Shown here piece after piece: positions 1 to 11,026 of a stretch of DNA of 64,000 nucleotides. The notes below the pieces were generated by a model. The model made no database searches and was not told the origin of the DNA. It saw only the letters and a list, made by a program, of their open reading frames with translations. A program made the position numbers and the translations under genes. The DNA comes from Petrosia ficiformis (Eukaryota; Porifera; Demospongiae; Haplosclerida; Petrosiidae): contig OX345652.1 of assembly GCA_947044365.1 (NCBI GenBank), positions 3,091,874 through 3,155,873 on the forward strand, given 5' to 3'. The first letter of the stretch is position 1. Every line of letters starts with the position of its first letter.

Positions 1-1021
1 TGAATAACAGCCATCAATAGTTTTAAAATAACAAAATTTTGCTTTCCCCTCTGCTATATACATATGTAATATTATATACATGTGTATATTAAATTGATGT
101 ATATATATGTAACGTATGTAGCTTGGATAGAGACGCTGTCAAGTTTTGTTCTATTTGATTTTTCAATAGATCGAATGCAAAAACAATCTTCATCTACAAT
201 TCAATTTTCCAGTGGCATCACACTCTTCCTTCCAATTTCTCTGTCAAATGTTGCTTTGTAATCTCTTAATATCAATATAGGAATACAATGTCTACATTAT
301 GTGTAAATATAACAATATTTTTGATCAAAATCCCTACTCAATTATAAAAGATATCAGACATTGCATGCACAAGCGATAGTACATAATTATATTGTATAAT
401 AATTATAATTATGATAAATTTATATAATTGTGATAACTATATATGTGGATGTAAGGTCGTTCACTTGAATTTAGAGATATGTCCATAAAATTATTTTGGA
501 ATGGTCAATAACATTTTTTTCTGTCTCTTATGTTATTATCTTTCTATTCTTTTCTGTGTATGTCAAATTCTATATTATAGCATTAATTAACTATTATACA
601 TCATCACAGCCTAAATTTGAAGTCATCTTGAATTTGAACATCACATGTTGTGATTATAATCACATGACATAGCTACTGGGAATTATGACAATAATAACAG
701 ATTACTTTGTCACTGATACTGTCATAATTCATACTGTCATGATAATTATAAACTTGTGTGCAATCTGGAAAGCATTTTGTTGAGTAGAGTACCAAACAAT
801 AAGACTACTCGCATCTAACAATAGTTTATATAATTACGTTAGGAAATTACCGGGTATCTAAAACTGTAGTATTGAAAATGTTTGAGAAAAAAATTGTTTA
901 ATTCAATCTTAATATTCAAATTTATATAATACACACATAGTTATTTAGTAAACAACATACAGTAATATTCCTCTGACATAAGTACATATAACTGTAACAG
1001 TGTTATACTTCTTCATAGTTA
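1..1021. other. AT-rich 3' flank of the membrane-protein gene
   Basis: No convincing coding sequence. About 470-690 is a decayed copy of the inverted-repeat family whose ends read like AAGGTCATTCAnnTTCA and GAAGTCATnnTGAATTTGAA. Better copies lie near 44.4, 51.1, 53.7 and 54.4 kb. The remainder is AT-rich sequence without recognisable structure. Confidence 0.5.
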
Positions 1022-4000
1022 TTATAATGTAGAATTTTCCAACAATGACTCACGTAGCTGAACATAACATTCAGTAGATGGTACCTCATCTTTCCTATTT
1101 TCTTCAAAATGTTTGACCGTCTTAGACTGTGTGCTGTTTGTCTTTTTGTAGCTTGCATACCATTTCTGTAGAAAGTACTTTCCAATTATGGAATATGTGT
1201 ATACATGATGGAGTATGATTCCACAGAATATAATAAAAGTAAGACTGAATATAACAACTAGTCCATATTCAGCTTCCTTTGAGGATGAGAGATTACCATT
1301 TACATTCCCTTGTATATTAACATATGCCATTATCAATAGACTCAGAGTAAACCAGACATCAAGAACATAAATAGCACTAGTGTAGACTTTACCAAAGCTC
1401 AAAGATATGTTTAGAATGACTGCAATTGCTACTAAGCAGCCAAAAGCAGTCCCAACTTTATCACTCAACCCTACTGATAATGCTAACATAACTCTGACTA
1501 GTAGCAATATACCAGGCCAGAAACGAAATTTGTCATTATAAGGACCTCCATAAGCATCAAAAAATGGTTTAACTTTTATCAAAAATGACAGCTTACTTCG
1601 ATACTCTTCATTTGAAGATTCTAGCAATGGAAATAGAAGAAGAATCAGGGTGTACGGCACCACAAGGAGAATTAGTACAATAACTGCTGTAATGAACAGG
1701 GGCAGATGGCAAGATCTAAAATAGGCTATATTAGCATCAACATACCAGTAGACTTGTGAATTTCCATTACACAAAATTTGAGATGTTGACAGAATCAGAA
1801 TTACTGTACGCAATAGTTTAGTGTATGATAGGAGAAGTAAAGTTGCTAGAACAGGAGTTACATTATTCCCAACCAATTTAGATATTTTAGAGAAATATCT
1901 AGCAAGTAGTATTATCAAACCAATGATAAACCACAAGTAGAATGGAAAGATAAACTGGAGTCCAGTTTTCCAGCATGCATTCATGCCTTTGTAGAAACAT
2001 GTCTCAATTCCTAAGTCAAGATTAATCCAGGATATAAACTGGCTGAGGAAAGGGATTGGCTCTGTTGGGAATAGAGGTTCGTATAACTTTACAATGTTAG
2101 CATAGAATATTAGTCCATTGATAGTACCAACAGATACAGTCAGGTTCAAAGTAAGAAGAAAGGCAACGAGAATAATTCCAGCGAAAGCAAAAGGAATGAT
2201 CAATAGTATGTATACATTGCTGTTACATTCCTTGCACTTGTTGGATCCAAGAACTACACTGAAATGTTCTTCACAACCGCCACAAAGTCGACCTATTCTG
2301 TTGAAGGAGCATTGATCATTTGGTTTGGTTAAAGTGAAGTTGACTGTAGAGTAGTTGCAATAATCAAATGCACATTCTTGATCAACAATTGTACAATTGT
2401 ATTCATTATCATATGATATCCATAAACTACCTGATCTCTCAATGGTACCTGTTGATGGATCACAGTTTGCTACTGAGGAAATTTCTTTAGTACATTCACA
2501 AACTCTGGTTTCACTGGAAAGATAGAAACCAGCTGGACATGGTTCTATATCCACTCTAACAAATAAAATATTTGGTTTTGCAAAATGACCTGAAGCTAAA
2601 GTGACATTTATATCGATAGTGTCTAAACTGGAATTAGTTACTTGAACTGAGTGGGTTATGTCAGTACAGTCGGCGGAAATATCGAAAGTTGATACAGGGT
2701 GAATAGCATTTTGATCTATAACCTGTACAATGCCAGTTGTTGTACCATTTCTGTTTCCAACAGCTGTGACAGTGAAATTAAAACTGAATCCTGGTGATAT
2801 TGTAAAATGTTTTTCTGTTTCAGAACAATTTGGAACATTCTTATCACAAAAGCAAATACGACGTGCATTGGAAGATATTACAGAGTATCCTGTTTGATCA
2901 ACGAAAGTACTTATATCCTCTAAAGATATATCATAATTAAATTCATCCGAATCACAATCAAAAATTTTACCACCATAAACTGCTGAGCCTGCTATACTGG
3001 CTGTATTATTTTGAAAAAGAAAGTTTAGGTGTTTTCTAATTGGTTCAACCATAGGTTCTGAAAACAGATAAAAACAATAATATGTATAATATATATTCTG
3101 TACAATAAATATTGCACCTCCCATATGTTTTGCATGGTTATTAATAAATGAAATGTTTGTATCGTTCTGTAACAGCATAAATGCATTGTTTAGCATTAAC
3201 ATTGCTCCTCCATCAACACCTGTATTGTTAATAAAAACGTTGCTGCCGGTAAAAGTGACATAAGAGTTGTATATTAGCAAACCAGATCCATCATTATCAG
3301 CAAAAGTACAGTTTGTCACCATTACATCATTTATATTGTTGATAATAGCTATAACTTTTTCTTCAATTCCGAAAGATAATATTTCATCAATCTCGTTACT
3401 TTTGAATGTGACATTAAAAAGCGTTACTTTTAATGTTAAACTGCTTGTAGTAATTATTTCCTTTTGCTGTTTGATATTTACTACAAAAAAGCCTCTATTT
3501 GCAATAAATCGTGTTGACTCAATACTAACTATCCCTGTTTGCCATGACAAAATAAATGTTTTTCCATAATTGTATTCAAAAATACTGTTAGTTATCTTTA
3601 TAGTTGGTTTGTTATCTGATAAACAGTTATACTGAAATGAGTACAAACTGATTTCACGGGCACCACTACTTACAACTTCATTAAGGTGTATATTATATTG
3701 ACAGAAAGTTGAAGTGAAAATCATATTGAAATGTGCGTCTATGAATTTTACTGATTGAAGATTGAAATTCACAGTGTATTCTTCCTGCAGGAATGCAACA
3801 TCCAGTCCAGTGCCGAAGCTTGAAGTAATGTTGGAGTCTTGAAGTAAAATATCCCATATTTGTGTTGTAGTCATATAGTCATTAAAAACTGCCCGTATAT
3901 TGGCACCGTAACTTTGTGATGCATATGCATTACGAGCAAATGAACACTTTGTGATTATTATATTCAAAACATTAACCATAACTAAACCATTTTGACTACT

Positions 4001-4504
4001 TTTTTGAATGGATACATTCTCTAAATTGATACTGGAAGAGTTATAGATGGCTAAAGAAGCAGATAAAGGTTCATCATAGTCAGCATAGTTAGTATTAATA
4101 TTAGTACTGCAATTGTTAATCGTAATCCCTTTTATATCGATATTTTTGCAACTAAGAAATACCACTCCACCAATCCCTTCATTACATGTTAATATAACTG
4201 TAGATTGACTTACAGTTTCATCAAATCCTTGTTCTATGTTACCTATGCCTTTAAAAGTCACATTTTGTAATCCAGGTAGTAGTAACTGCTGTTCCAGCAC
4301 ATGTGTTCCTTCTAGGAAGTAGAAGACTGTATCATTAGTGAAATACGAATTTTTCTGTACAATGTAGAAAGACAGATTATGACAGATGACGTTTTCAGGA
4401 CAAGGCATTCCGTTAGGTGATGATACATAATAGTCAGCTGTATCTGTACACTGGATATTATTAGCACTGATGACAAAAATAGCAGCAATAAGAAAGAATG
4501 CCAT
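1022..4504 (-). CDS. Intronless beta-helix-like ectodomain, multipass membrane protein
   Basis: An uninterrupted 1160-residue frame. The open frame extends five codons further, but those begin at TTG; the first ATG (4502-4504) is followed directly by a hydrophobic signal peptide (MAFFLIAAIFVISA), so I use it. Residues about 50-500 are rich in Asn and Ile/Val, with recurring short strands such as NIDIKGITINNC and NIIITKCSF, typical of right-handed parallel beta-helix repeats, and carry many N-glycosylation sequons. Residues about 550-770 are cysteine-rich (CPAGFYLSSETRVCEC; GRLCGGCEEHFSVVLGSNKC). About eight hydrophobic helices follow, near 765-795, 850-870, 885-907, 933-962, 1000-1015, 1020-1036, 1045-1063 and 1082-1102, then a short charged tail. 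I recall this architecture as an expanded family in sponges and other invertebrates, of unknown function. Surface location is inferred from signal peptide and topology; no ligand or activity can be assigned. The single exon suggests copying through RNA or a family-wide intron loss. Confidence 0.85.
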   Translation of the reverse strand: MAFFLIAAIFVISANNIQCTDTADYYVSSPNGMPCPENVICHNLSFYIVQKNSYFTNDTVFYFLEGTHVLEQQLLLPGLQNVTFKGIGNIEQGFDETVSQSTVILTCNEGIGGVVFLSCKNIDIKGITINNCSTNINTNYADYDEPLSASLAIYNSSSINLENVSIQKSSQNGLVMVNVLNIIITKCSFARNAYASQSYGANIRAVFNDYMTTTQIWDILLQDSNITSSFGTGLDVAFLQEEYTVNFNLQSVKFIDAHFNMIFTSTFCQYNIHLNEVVSSGAREISLYSFQYNCLSDNKPTIKITNSIFEYNYGKTFILSWQTGIVSIESTRFIANRGFFVVNIKQQKEIITTSSLTLKVTLFNVTFKSNEIDEILSFGIEEKVIAIINNINDVMVTNCTFADNDGSGLLIYNSYVTFTGSNVFINNTGVDGGAMLMLNNAFMLLQNDTNISFINNHAKHMGGAIFIVQNIYYTYYCFYLFSEPMVEPIRKHLNFLFQNNTASIAGSAVYGGKIFDCDSDEFNYDISLEDISTFVDQTGYSVISSNARRICFCDKNVPNCSETEKHFTISPGFSFNFTVTAVGNRNGTTTGIVQVIDQNAIHPVSTFDISADCTDITHSVQVTNSSLDTIDINVTLASGHFAKPNILFVRVDIEPCPAGFYLSSETRVCECTKEISSVANCDPSTGTIERSGSLWISYDNEYNCTIVDQECAFDYCNYSTVNFTLTKPNDQCSFNRIGRLCGGCEEHFSVVLGSNKCKECNSNVYILLIIPFAFAGIILVAFLLTLNLTVSVGTINGLIFYANIVKLYEPLFPTEPIPFLSQFISWINLDLGIETCFYKGMNACWKTGLQFIFPFYLWFIIGLIILLARYFSKISKLVGNNVTPVLATLLLLSYTKLLRTVILILSTSQILCNGNSQVYWYVDANIAYFRSCHLPLFITAVIVLILLVVPYTLILLLFPLLESSNEEYRSKLSFLIKVKPFFDAYGGPYNDKFRFWPGILLLVRVMLALSVGLSDKVGTAFGCLVAIAVILNISLSFGKVYTSAIYVLDVWFTLSLLIMAYVNIQGNVNGNLSSSKEAEYGLVVIFSLTFIIFCGIILHHVYTYSIIGKYFLQKWYASYKKTNSTQSKTVKHFEENRKDEVPSTECYVQLRESLLENSTL

Positions 4505-4532
4505 CACTTCCAGGATCAAAAAGATTTGAGGT

Positions 4533-4540
4533 TATTTATA
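4533..4540 (-). promoter_or_regulatory. TATA-like box upstream of the membrane-protein gene
   Basis: On the minus strand this reads TATAAATA, about 29 bases before the ATG at 4504. If it is used, the 5' leader would be only a few bases long. The close spacing resembles that of the 6030/6069 pair. The element could be coincidental in such AT-rich DNA. Confidence 0.4.
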
Positions 4541-4865
4541 CTTGCAAAAAAAATCCATCAAGTTATCATCAGAAACTCAACATTAAATAAATTATTATAT
4601 TACATGTTATGACTACTCACATGATGTGTGGGAGATGTGATAATAGTAATGAATTGACATAATCTCTGTTTTTGCTGCAATTGTGTATATAAAGTTTAAT
4701 GAATTGACTCTTGCTAATAGAACATGTTACCACCATTTTTATTATAGAGGATTACTGATCAGTATGTATAATATTGGAAGATGATTATTTACATCAGCTA
4801 TCATATTACGTAAGTCATTACTTGGGGACACTATGATCGGCTCCGCTCAAAAATTGAGGAGTTTG

Positions 4866-5590
4866 CTATGACAAATCTGTATGATTAGAGTGATGCGGTA
4901 ATGTCAATAACTCTGCTAGTACAAGTTAACTAATTAGTTCCAGTGTCATATAAAAATTGGCCCCTGACCCCAAAATAATTACGTATTATAGTACAGACAA
5001 CAAAAATAGCAGCAATAAATAAGAATGCCCTCATCCTCAGAACTGGATGAATATACCAATGCATGCAGTGTCAAATGATACCTTTATCACAGTAATATAT
5101 ATAGCTAGTATAGATATACAGTGTGATGTGTGCATGTGGAGTTGTGATAATAGTAAAAGAGCTGATTTAGCCTTCTATTTCCCCATCTGTTGTTGTGTAA
5201 ACTGAACTTACTCACTGCTGAGCACATGATAAGAGTATCATTCCTATAGGTAAAGTATGTACGTAATGTCATGGTAGTGGGAACATGCAAGATAACTTAA
5301 CTATTTCTTCAATGATGTTTACTGGTAAGATTTGAGAATTCATACACAACTTGCGGCTTGTTTCAGTGTGGTGTGCTGATAAAGCTACAGTACCAGCTAA
5401 ACTTCATTGTTTGTGCTACTTTCAGTTTGGAACATTTACTGATTATCATGTATATAATTATGCTTCTTATGATATGCAATATGTATTGCACATGACTCAG
5501 CAAATCTGTATAATTAGAGTGATGCAATGTCAATAACTCTGCTAGTACAAGTTCCGGTGTCATATAAAAATTGGCCCCTGGCCCCAATAT
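4866..5590. repeat. Direct repeat pair (4866-4980 and 5498-5590)
   Basis: The two blocks share the order AAATCTGTATnATTAGAGTG, CAATAACTCTGCTAGTACAA, then GTGTCATATAAAAATTGGCC. The second block runs into the terminal repeat of the element at 5553-5888. The pair brackets the 5' relic, which supports a local duplication. Confidence 0.6.
4995..5040 (-). pseudogene. Relic of a second copy of the membrane-protein 5' end
   Basis: On the minus strand an ATG at 5032-5034 opens MRAFLFIAAIFVV, nearly the signal peptide of the neighbouring gene (MAFFLIAAIFVI). Similarity then stops. Flanking DNA is also shared: the stretch with GTGATAATAGTAA near 4637-4652 recurs near 5144-5158. This looks like the remains of a tandem duplicate that lost its body. 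Confidence 0.6.
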
Positions 5591-5888
5591 AACGTGAAAA
5601 TAGGACCCCAGGGCCCTGCTATTTTATTACCCTCGAAACCCCAAACCCCCCCTCGTAAAATACATTTCCCATTCAATCAGTGCTGCTATGCTTAACAACT
5701 CTAGGGACCCTTGCAATGTATGACTTAGGCCACCCTTGTCATTAGGTAAACACTCATATCAGATTTCATAACATATCATGAGCAAGAGGTAATATCTCGT
5801 GGTGCATAGAATGCGGACCTATTTTAACGAATTGAAGTGGGCCCCCAATTTAACATCAATTTAATCAGTGTTATTTTTATGACACCGG
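5553..5888. mobile_element. Short inverted-repeat element (CCGGTGTCATA ends)
   Basis: The left end reads CCGGTGTCATATAAAAATTG and the right end is its imperfect reverse complement (AATTTAA..., TTTTTATGACACCGG). Inside are G/C runs around 5575-5615 and 5845-5856. No transposase is visible, so it is a non-autonomous element. A partial left end also occurs at about 4943-4962. Confidence 0.6.
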
Positions 5889-6029
5889 GTCACTTTGTCT
5901 ATGTAATTATCACCAGCCTATCTCTATTGCATCTCAATAACTTGTGCAGTTGATCAATTTTGAATCACAGTGACCGCAGTCGGAATTCGGAAATTATTTT
6001 CTTATACAATTTGCATATAGTCATATACG

Positions 6030-6037
6030 TATAAATA
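6030..6037 (+). promoter_or_regulatory. TATA box before the 6069 start
   Basis: TATAAATA followed by GAG, 32 bases before the ATG at 6069. It is the best TATA match in the 5' region of the plus-strand TFIIIA locus. Confidence 0.45.
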
Positions 6038-6068
6038 GAGTGTTACACCCACGTGGAAGTTATTAAGA

Positions 6069-6155
6069 ATGGCAGAGCAAGAGTCTCTGGAGTTGTATAG
6101 TAAAGTAAATCCACGTATTGTAGAAGAACACTATAATATCCTTCACACTGTACTG
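6069..6155 (+). CDS. Candidate first coding exon, possibly of TFIIIA
   Basis: An ATG sits about 30 bases after a TATA box and opens exactly 29 codons, ending in a consensus donor (CTG|GTAAGT at 6156). The peptide starts MAEQESLELYSKVNPRIVEE and is charged and helical, with no zinc-finger residues. It ends in phase 0, which is the phase in which the TFIIIA finger-2 exon at 11027 begins, so it could be that gene's first exon, with a finger-1 exon unseen between. It could equally belong to a small unrelated transcript. A possible second exon at 6437-6527 (acceptor TTTGTACAG, open to TAA) overlaps a dispersed repeat and is not trusted. Confidence 0.4.
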
Positions 6156-6429
6156 GTAAGTATTAATTGGTCTGTAAATACTCACACAAATGCAAATAAT
6201 TACGATATCAATATAGTAATTATGATGGATAATTGTAAGGTCCTATTAAATACTTTGTTGACAAACTGGCATGTTCTGTTCTTGTGAGTTATTATGTTGT
6301 GTTTTAAGGTCATTGCTGACTAATATATCCTTCCTGCTGTGGAATATATAGGTGGTCATGTGACCAGATCATCAAAATGGAACTTCCTGCAAAATAATTT
6401 TGCACATCAAACACTTCAATTGTGTCACT

Positions 6430-6540
6430 TTGTACAGGAAGTCAATGAAGTAGGTATCCAGGAAGAGCTGACATTAGTCGCCTTGGTTACCAAGTTTGTT
6501 GGCTTCCTCTACAAAATGGTCAAATAACGAGCCATTAAGG
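6430..6540. repeat. Dispersed repeat end (CTACAAAATGGTCAAATAACG)
   Basis: Related sequence occurs at 44890-44995, where the motif is present in both orientations (GGCCATTTTGTAC ... GTACAAAATGGC), and at 33390-33435. This explains the open frame here, which should not be taken as a conserved gene. Confidence 0.5.
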
Positions 6541-6962
6541 AAGGACAGGTCTAGTACATAAACTCAATACTCTAGTGTTAGGGGTGGTGTTTAGTTTGTA
6601 TATTTATAAATATACAACCAAAATGTACACTTCTTCCAGCACACTAGCCAGACCCTATATACATGCAATAATTAATTTATATATTTATTATGTTCACCTG
6701 CGGTAACCATGACACTGGGCCTTGACTGCGGTAAATCTGGTCCCTGTGCATTCTCTATCGTGTGTTCAAAGCAGTTATCCTATAATTTGTAATAAAGCAA
6801 ACCTTGGTGTCCACATGCCAATACATCTGCACTTGAGACTCGTATCAGAATGCTACCTTCATCACAACATTCCTCATGAAATATCTCCATAAGTTGAGGT
6901 AATATTCCAGTTCAGAGTACATATGTATGAGGATCTATAACATCTTAAAATGAATATATTAT

Positions 6963-7093
6963 ATGCCAATATGAAGTCACCATATAGCAACTGTATTATC
7001 TTAGTTCTGCTGTTAGTATACTACTGTTGAACTACTGTAAGTAATTTGAAGTGACACTATTGAGTAATTACTGTACTGTATGGTGATTTTTTG
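6963..7093. mobile_element. Copy of the GTCACCATA inverted-repeat family
   Basis: Begins with GTCACCATATAG and ends with CTGTACTGTATGGTGA, the two ends being inverted repeats. The interior carries the shared TTAGTTCTRCTGT block. Other copies: 8694-8965, 13901-14525, 22090-22305, 25920-26115 and 60943-61270. Confidence 0.7.
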
Positions 7094-8270
7094 TATATTT
7101 TCCTGTGTACTGGAACAAGTATAGACCACAAATAATTAATTACTGCATCAATTATCTATACAAATCATATTTTACTTTATTAAGTAAATTTGGTCTTGAA
7201 TCCAAAAGTTGAAATTGTGGGAAGGGGAGGGGAGAGGGTAAATACCCCTTGCTGTACAAAACTCTGATGTGATATTATTTTATCATAAGTACATGTAGTT
7301 GGAGTAATATATGATGTGCACATGTAGATTTAATTTCCCTATGATTGATTGTCCATCCTGTATTAAACCCTGTAGTATATAGTATAGCAAGGAATACATG
7401 TATGACTTATGTATTATACATACATGTACACTGTATATTGTAGATAGTGTTGTACCATTGGAGCAATATGAAATGTTTCTAAGTTACTAATACTATGAAT
7501 TTATAATTAGTTTAATATGAAAGGTGATATCAAATATATTAATTAATGTGTACAGTCTACGTGTATTAGTATAGTCACATTGAGTTTGAACTGAACTCAT
7601 AAATTCATGAAAACATTGCATGGATATGTGCAGATAAAGCTTCTTGTATACTTTGTGATTGATTGAACTTATAAGCAGACATGCATTCATTTAAAACTAT
7701 GAATTTATAATTATTTTTAATTATGATTGTACTGTAATAACATGTAGTCATGTACCATATCATATATCTTGTATCATGTTATTATTGCATTTGTGGCTTG
7801 GAAAACATCTTAACAGAAAGACGTTTGTAAACTTTCAAGCTGTTGTTAAATTTTACTATATTACACAATGTGCATGTGTATAGCAGCTGTTTTCATCAGC
7901 GAGTAGAATATCTGGACTGGCTGGCAGTTTTGCATGTCACTAGTAATAGTTTGTTATTGTTGATTGATCACTTTCTGTTAGTTGTAGCAGTTTCTCCGAT
8001 CTCTGTCTACTCAGACTCTCAGAGGAAGTGAATTCAACACTTTTTTCAGCAAAAAAAGTACAGCAACAGATTTGTATACATGTAATTATTTAATAAAATA
8101 TATAGGGATACAGGAAGTACATGTACATATTACATCCAAGTTTATTGAGTTACTAAGTATGGTACATGTGATTGCAGTTAAGATACATGTACATGTACAA
8201 CCAATGTACAGAGGATATTTTTTTTACATTTACACATGTAACTATTTACTAAAATACATGTACATCTGTA
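7094..8270. other. AT-rich stretch without recognised features
   Basis: Low-GC sequence with short open frames only. The 8070-8270 part is rich in the palindromic word TACATGTA. I see no exon with credible splice sites and no inverted-repeat element. Confidence 0.4.
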
Positions 8271-8274
8271 TGTA

Positions 8275-8475
8275 GGGGTATCATGTCAAAGAAAGTACAT
8301 GTATGTACACGCTGTACTAACTCGCTGACAGGGGTGCCATGTCAAAGGAAGTACATGTACATGTATGTACATGCTGTACTAACTCGCTGATACCATGTCA
8401 AAGGAAATACATGTATGTACATGCTGTACTAACTCGCTGATAGGGGGGCCATGTACATGTACATGCTGTGCTAGC
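8275..8475. repeat. Minisatellite, about 55-60 bp unit, 3-4 copies
   Basis: Units share CCATGTCAAAGGAAGTACAT and GCTGTACTAACTCGCTGA. Confidence 0.65.
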
Positions 8476-8693
8476 TCGCTAAGCACATGATTTTCCATGT
8501 ATATGTACAGTGTACAAGTTACCATATGAAGATAATGTTTATGTACTGGAGACATTATATACATGTAATAATGTTTAGAAGGATAATTGTACATCCAATA
8601 TTATTATGTTAATTACCATGTGAAAGGAAGTACATGTATAATATACATCCAAGTTTATTAGATTATCATTGATAGATAATAGTTACAGTACAA

Positions 8694-8965
8694 GTCAATA
8701 GAATGTCACCATATAGAAACAGTAATTACTTTAGTTCTACTGTCAGTATAGTATAGTAATTACTGTCTCACTACTGTGGTGTTCAATTGATAAATACACA
8801 CCATACAGTAACAGTAATTACCTTAGTTCTACTGTCAGTATAGTATAGTAATTACTGTCTCACTACTGTGGTGTTCAATTGATAAGTACTGTCAAAACTA
8901 CTGTGAACAGTAGTGTGGAAATGAAACTATTAAGTAATTACAGTACTGTATGGTGACTTTTTATT
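8694..8965. mobile_element. GTCACCATA family copy with doubled interior
   Basis: Both termini are present (AATGTCACCATATAG and GTATGGTGACTTTTTATT), and the roughly 93-bp internal segment occurs twice. It is an early stage of the expansion seen at 13901-14525. Confidence 0.7.
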
Positions 8966-9084
8966 AACATACACTGTATGTACTAGGGATATTACAATGT
9001 ACATGTATATATAGTTATATACATGTACATTTATGTAATAACATTTAGAGGGATACATGTACCTGTACATTTAAGTTTATTATG

Positions 9085-9400
9085 TTAATTACCATGTGAA
9101 AGGAAATACATGTAAAATATACATCCAAGTTTATTAGGTTATTGAATAGTTATGTACTGGAGATATTATGTACATGTAGTAATGTGTAAAGGGATATTTG
9201 TACATCCAAATTGTTATGTTAATTACCATGTGAAAGGAAATACATGTAAAATATACATCCAAGTTTATTAGGTTATTGAATAGTTATGTACTGGAGATAT
9301 TATGTACATGTAGTAATGTGTAAAGGGATATTTGTACATCCAAATTGTTATGTTAATTACCATGTGAAAGGAAGTACATGTACATGTATAATATACATCC
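9085..9400. repeat. 134-bp tandem repeat, about 2.5 copies
   Basis: ACCATGTGAAAGGAA recurs at 9091, 9225 and 9359, giving an exact 134-bp spacing. A diverged earlier unit starts near 8617. Confidence 0.7.
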
Positions 9401-9474
9401 AAGTTTAATAGTCATGTACAGGGGATATTATAGTCATGTAATTGTTTAATAAAGTTTAGGTACAGGGATTTATA

Positions 9475-9560
9475 TACATGTACATGTAATTATATATACA
9501 TGTACATGTAATTATATATACATGTACATGTAATTATATATACATGTACATGTATATCAA
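9475..9560. repeat. 22-bp tandem repeat of ACATGTACATGTAATTATAT
   Basis: Four near-identical units, each containing the self-complementary ACATGTACATGT. Confidence 0.7.
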
Positions 9561-9829
9561 AGGAAGTACATGTACAAGTTATGGGGATTATTATATTGAA
9601 GGTGTTGGATTCTGTGTCAAAGGAAGTTATGGCTATGGGGATTATTAATAATATTCATGTATATACATGTACATGCATATCTACTGCTTTATGTGCTATA
9701 ATGGAAAATTAAAAATAAAGATAAAGATGAGCAATACATATTAATTATATTTGTAAAAAAACTCATAAAACTCATAAAACTACACAATGTATAACAAGAC
9801 AATGAATATTTATTATACATATGTACTAG

Positions 9830-10403
9830 TCTCATCCCCAGCCGCACCGCTACCATGGAGAAGCGTTTGGTGACTTTCTTGGTTGTGCTGACTCAGAATG
9901 TCATGTGCACTACTCATGCTCATTTTATATTGTGTGCTGCCAATGACGAAATATCAGAGACTGGTTCTTTCTCATACTCACTGTCAGTCACTTGGTTTCA
10001 AATAACAATGGTAGACTCACTGCCAGACACTGGTATAACATAGCCTTTTTTCTGAGTTGGTAAATTAATGAACACATTTTTCCATGCAGAAACCTTTCCA
10101 AACATTCATATTGTGCCTTAGTAGTGTAGATGTACTTTCATAGCTTAGCTTTGCAACATAAAAAAGGATGCTAGCCATCAGTGACAAGCAGCTTTTCACC
10201 AGAACAAAGATTTCTTTGGCATGTTCACACACACATGTATGTCACACATCTAATCATCTATTATTTTATAACGTTACAGTATACTTGAATTTCATTGGTG
10301 TGTAGGATTCCCTGCATGCTGAGTCAGCTTAACCAAGAAATTGCTAGAAAGTCACCAGATGCTTCTACACAGTTGTGGGTGCGGCTGGGGACGAGACTAT
10401 GAA
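9830..10403. mobile_element. Inverted-repeat element with TAGTCTC ends
   Basis: The left arm (TAGTCTCATCCCCAGCCGCA) and right arm (GCGGCTGGGGACGAGACTA) are near-perfect inverted copies. Similarity extends about 75 bases inward (GGTGACTTTC versus GAAAGTCACC; CTGACTCAG versus CTGAGTCAG). The interior has no transposase frame. The 62-codon frame at 9855 lies in the terminal repeat and is not a gene. Outside, AACAAGACAATGAATAT (9795) and its complement (10462) suggest nesting in a larger inverted structure. Confidence 0.75.
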
Positions 10404-10757
10404 TATACTGTTACATGTACATGTAGGTATGTAGGCTACACCCCTACAGTAGATGTATATTCATTGTCTTGTTGTGGTCTGGAGTAACATTGTAGTTAGC
10501 ATCTGTGTCTCTTGTATTGTGAACGTTGTGTGTAATATAATGTATATACAGGTATGACTTGACAATCTTTTGTTAGGGTTGGGAATATCTAATTTTGTAA
10601 TTCTATTGTTATGTTAGAGGATAATTTGTAAATGAGATTAACAAAATATTGATAGTCAAATATGATATCATAATTTAATGATTTGACTGGGATCTGTAGT
10701 ATTGAATCTTCAGCTTAATTACCATATGGATGAAGAATGACTGGGAGTGTATATTAG

Positions 10758-10962
10758 CATCATCCCCAGACCACCACACCCTACAGATGAAAGACGATGT
10801 GGAACAGTTGTTTCAAATTCTTAGTCCATGTGTCACACATCCAATGTTCATTGTTACAATTTTCATGTTTTTGAGTGGAAAGGACATTTGACACTTGGAC
10901 CAAGAATTTCAAGCAACCGCTCCATTCTGCCTGTAATGTGGTGTGGTCTGAGGACAAGACTA
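10758..10962. mobile_element. 205-bp inverted-repeat element
   Basis: The arms CCCAGACCACCACACC ... AATTCTTAGTCCATGTGTCA and TGACACTTGGACCAAGAATT ... GTGTGGTCTGAGGAC pair along most of their length. The open frames at 10781 and 10875 are therefore repeat shadows. It ends 64 bases before the TFIIIA finger-2 exon. Confidence 0.7.
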
Positions 10963-11026
10963 AATATATATTTATGTATAATGAAGCAAACACATTAAAG
11001 AAAATGTTTTTTCATTTTTATCGTAG

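Noticed and set aside
1003..4519. Start of the membrane-protein gene at the TTG (4517-4519)
   Set aside because: Nuclear genes start at ATG; the ATG five codons later is followed directly by the signal peptide.
6437..6527. Possible second exon after 6155 encoding EVNEVGIQEELTLVALVTKF
   Set aside because: The phase fits, but the sequence overlaps a repeat also present at 33.4 and 44.9 kb, so the open frame is weak evidence.
9855..10043. 62-codon frame starting MEKRLVTFLVVLTQ
   Set aside because: Lies in the terminal inverted repeat of the 9830-10403 element.
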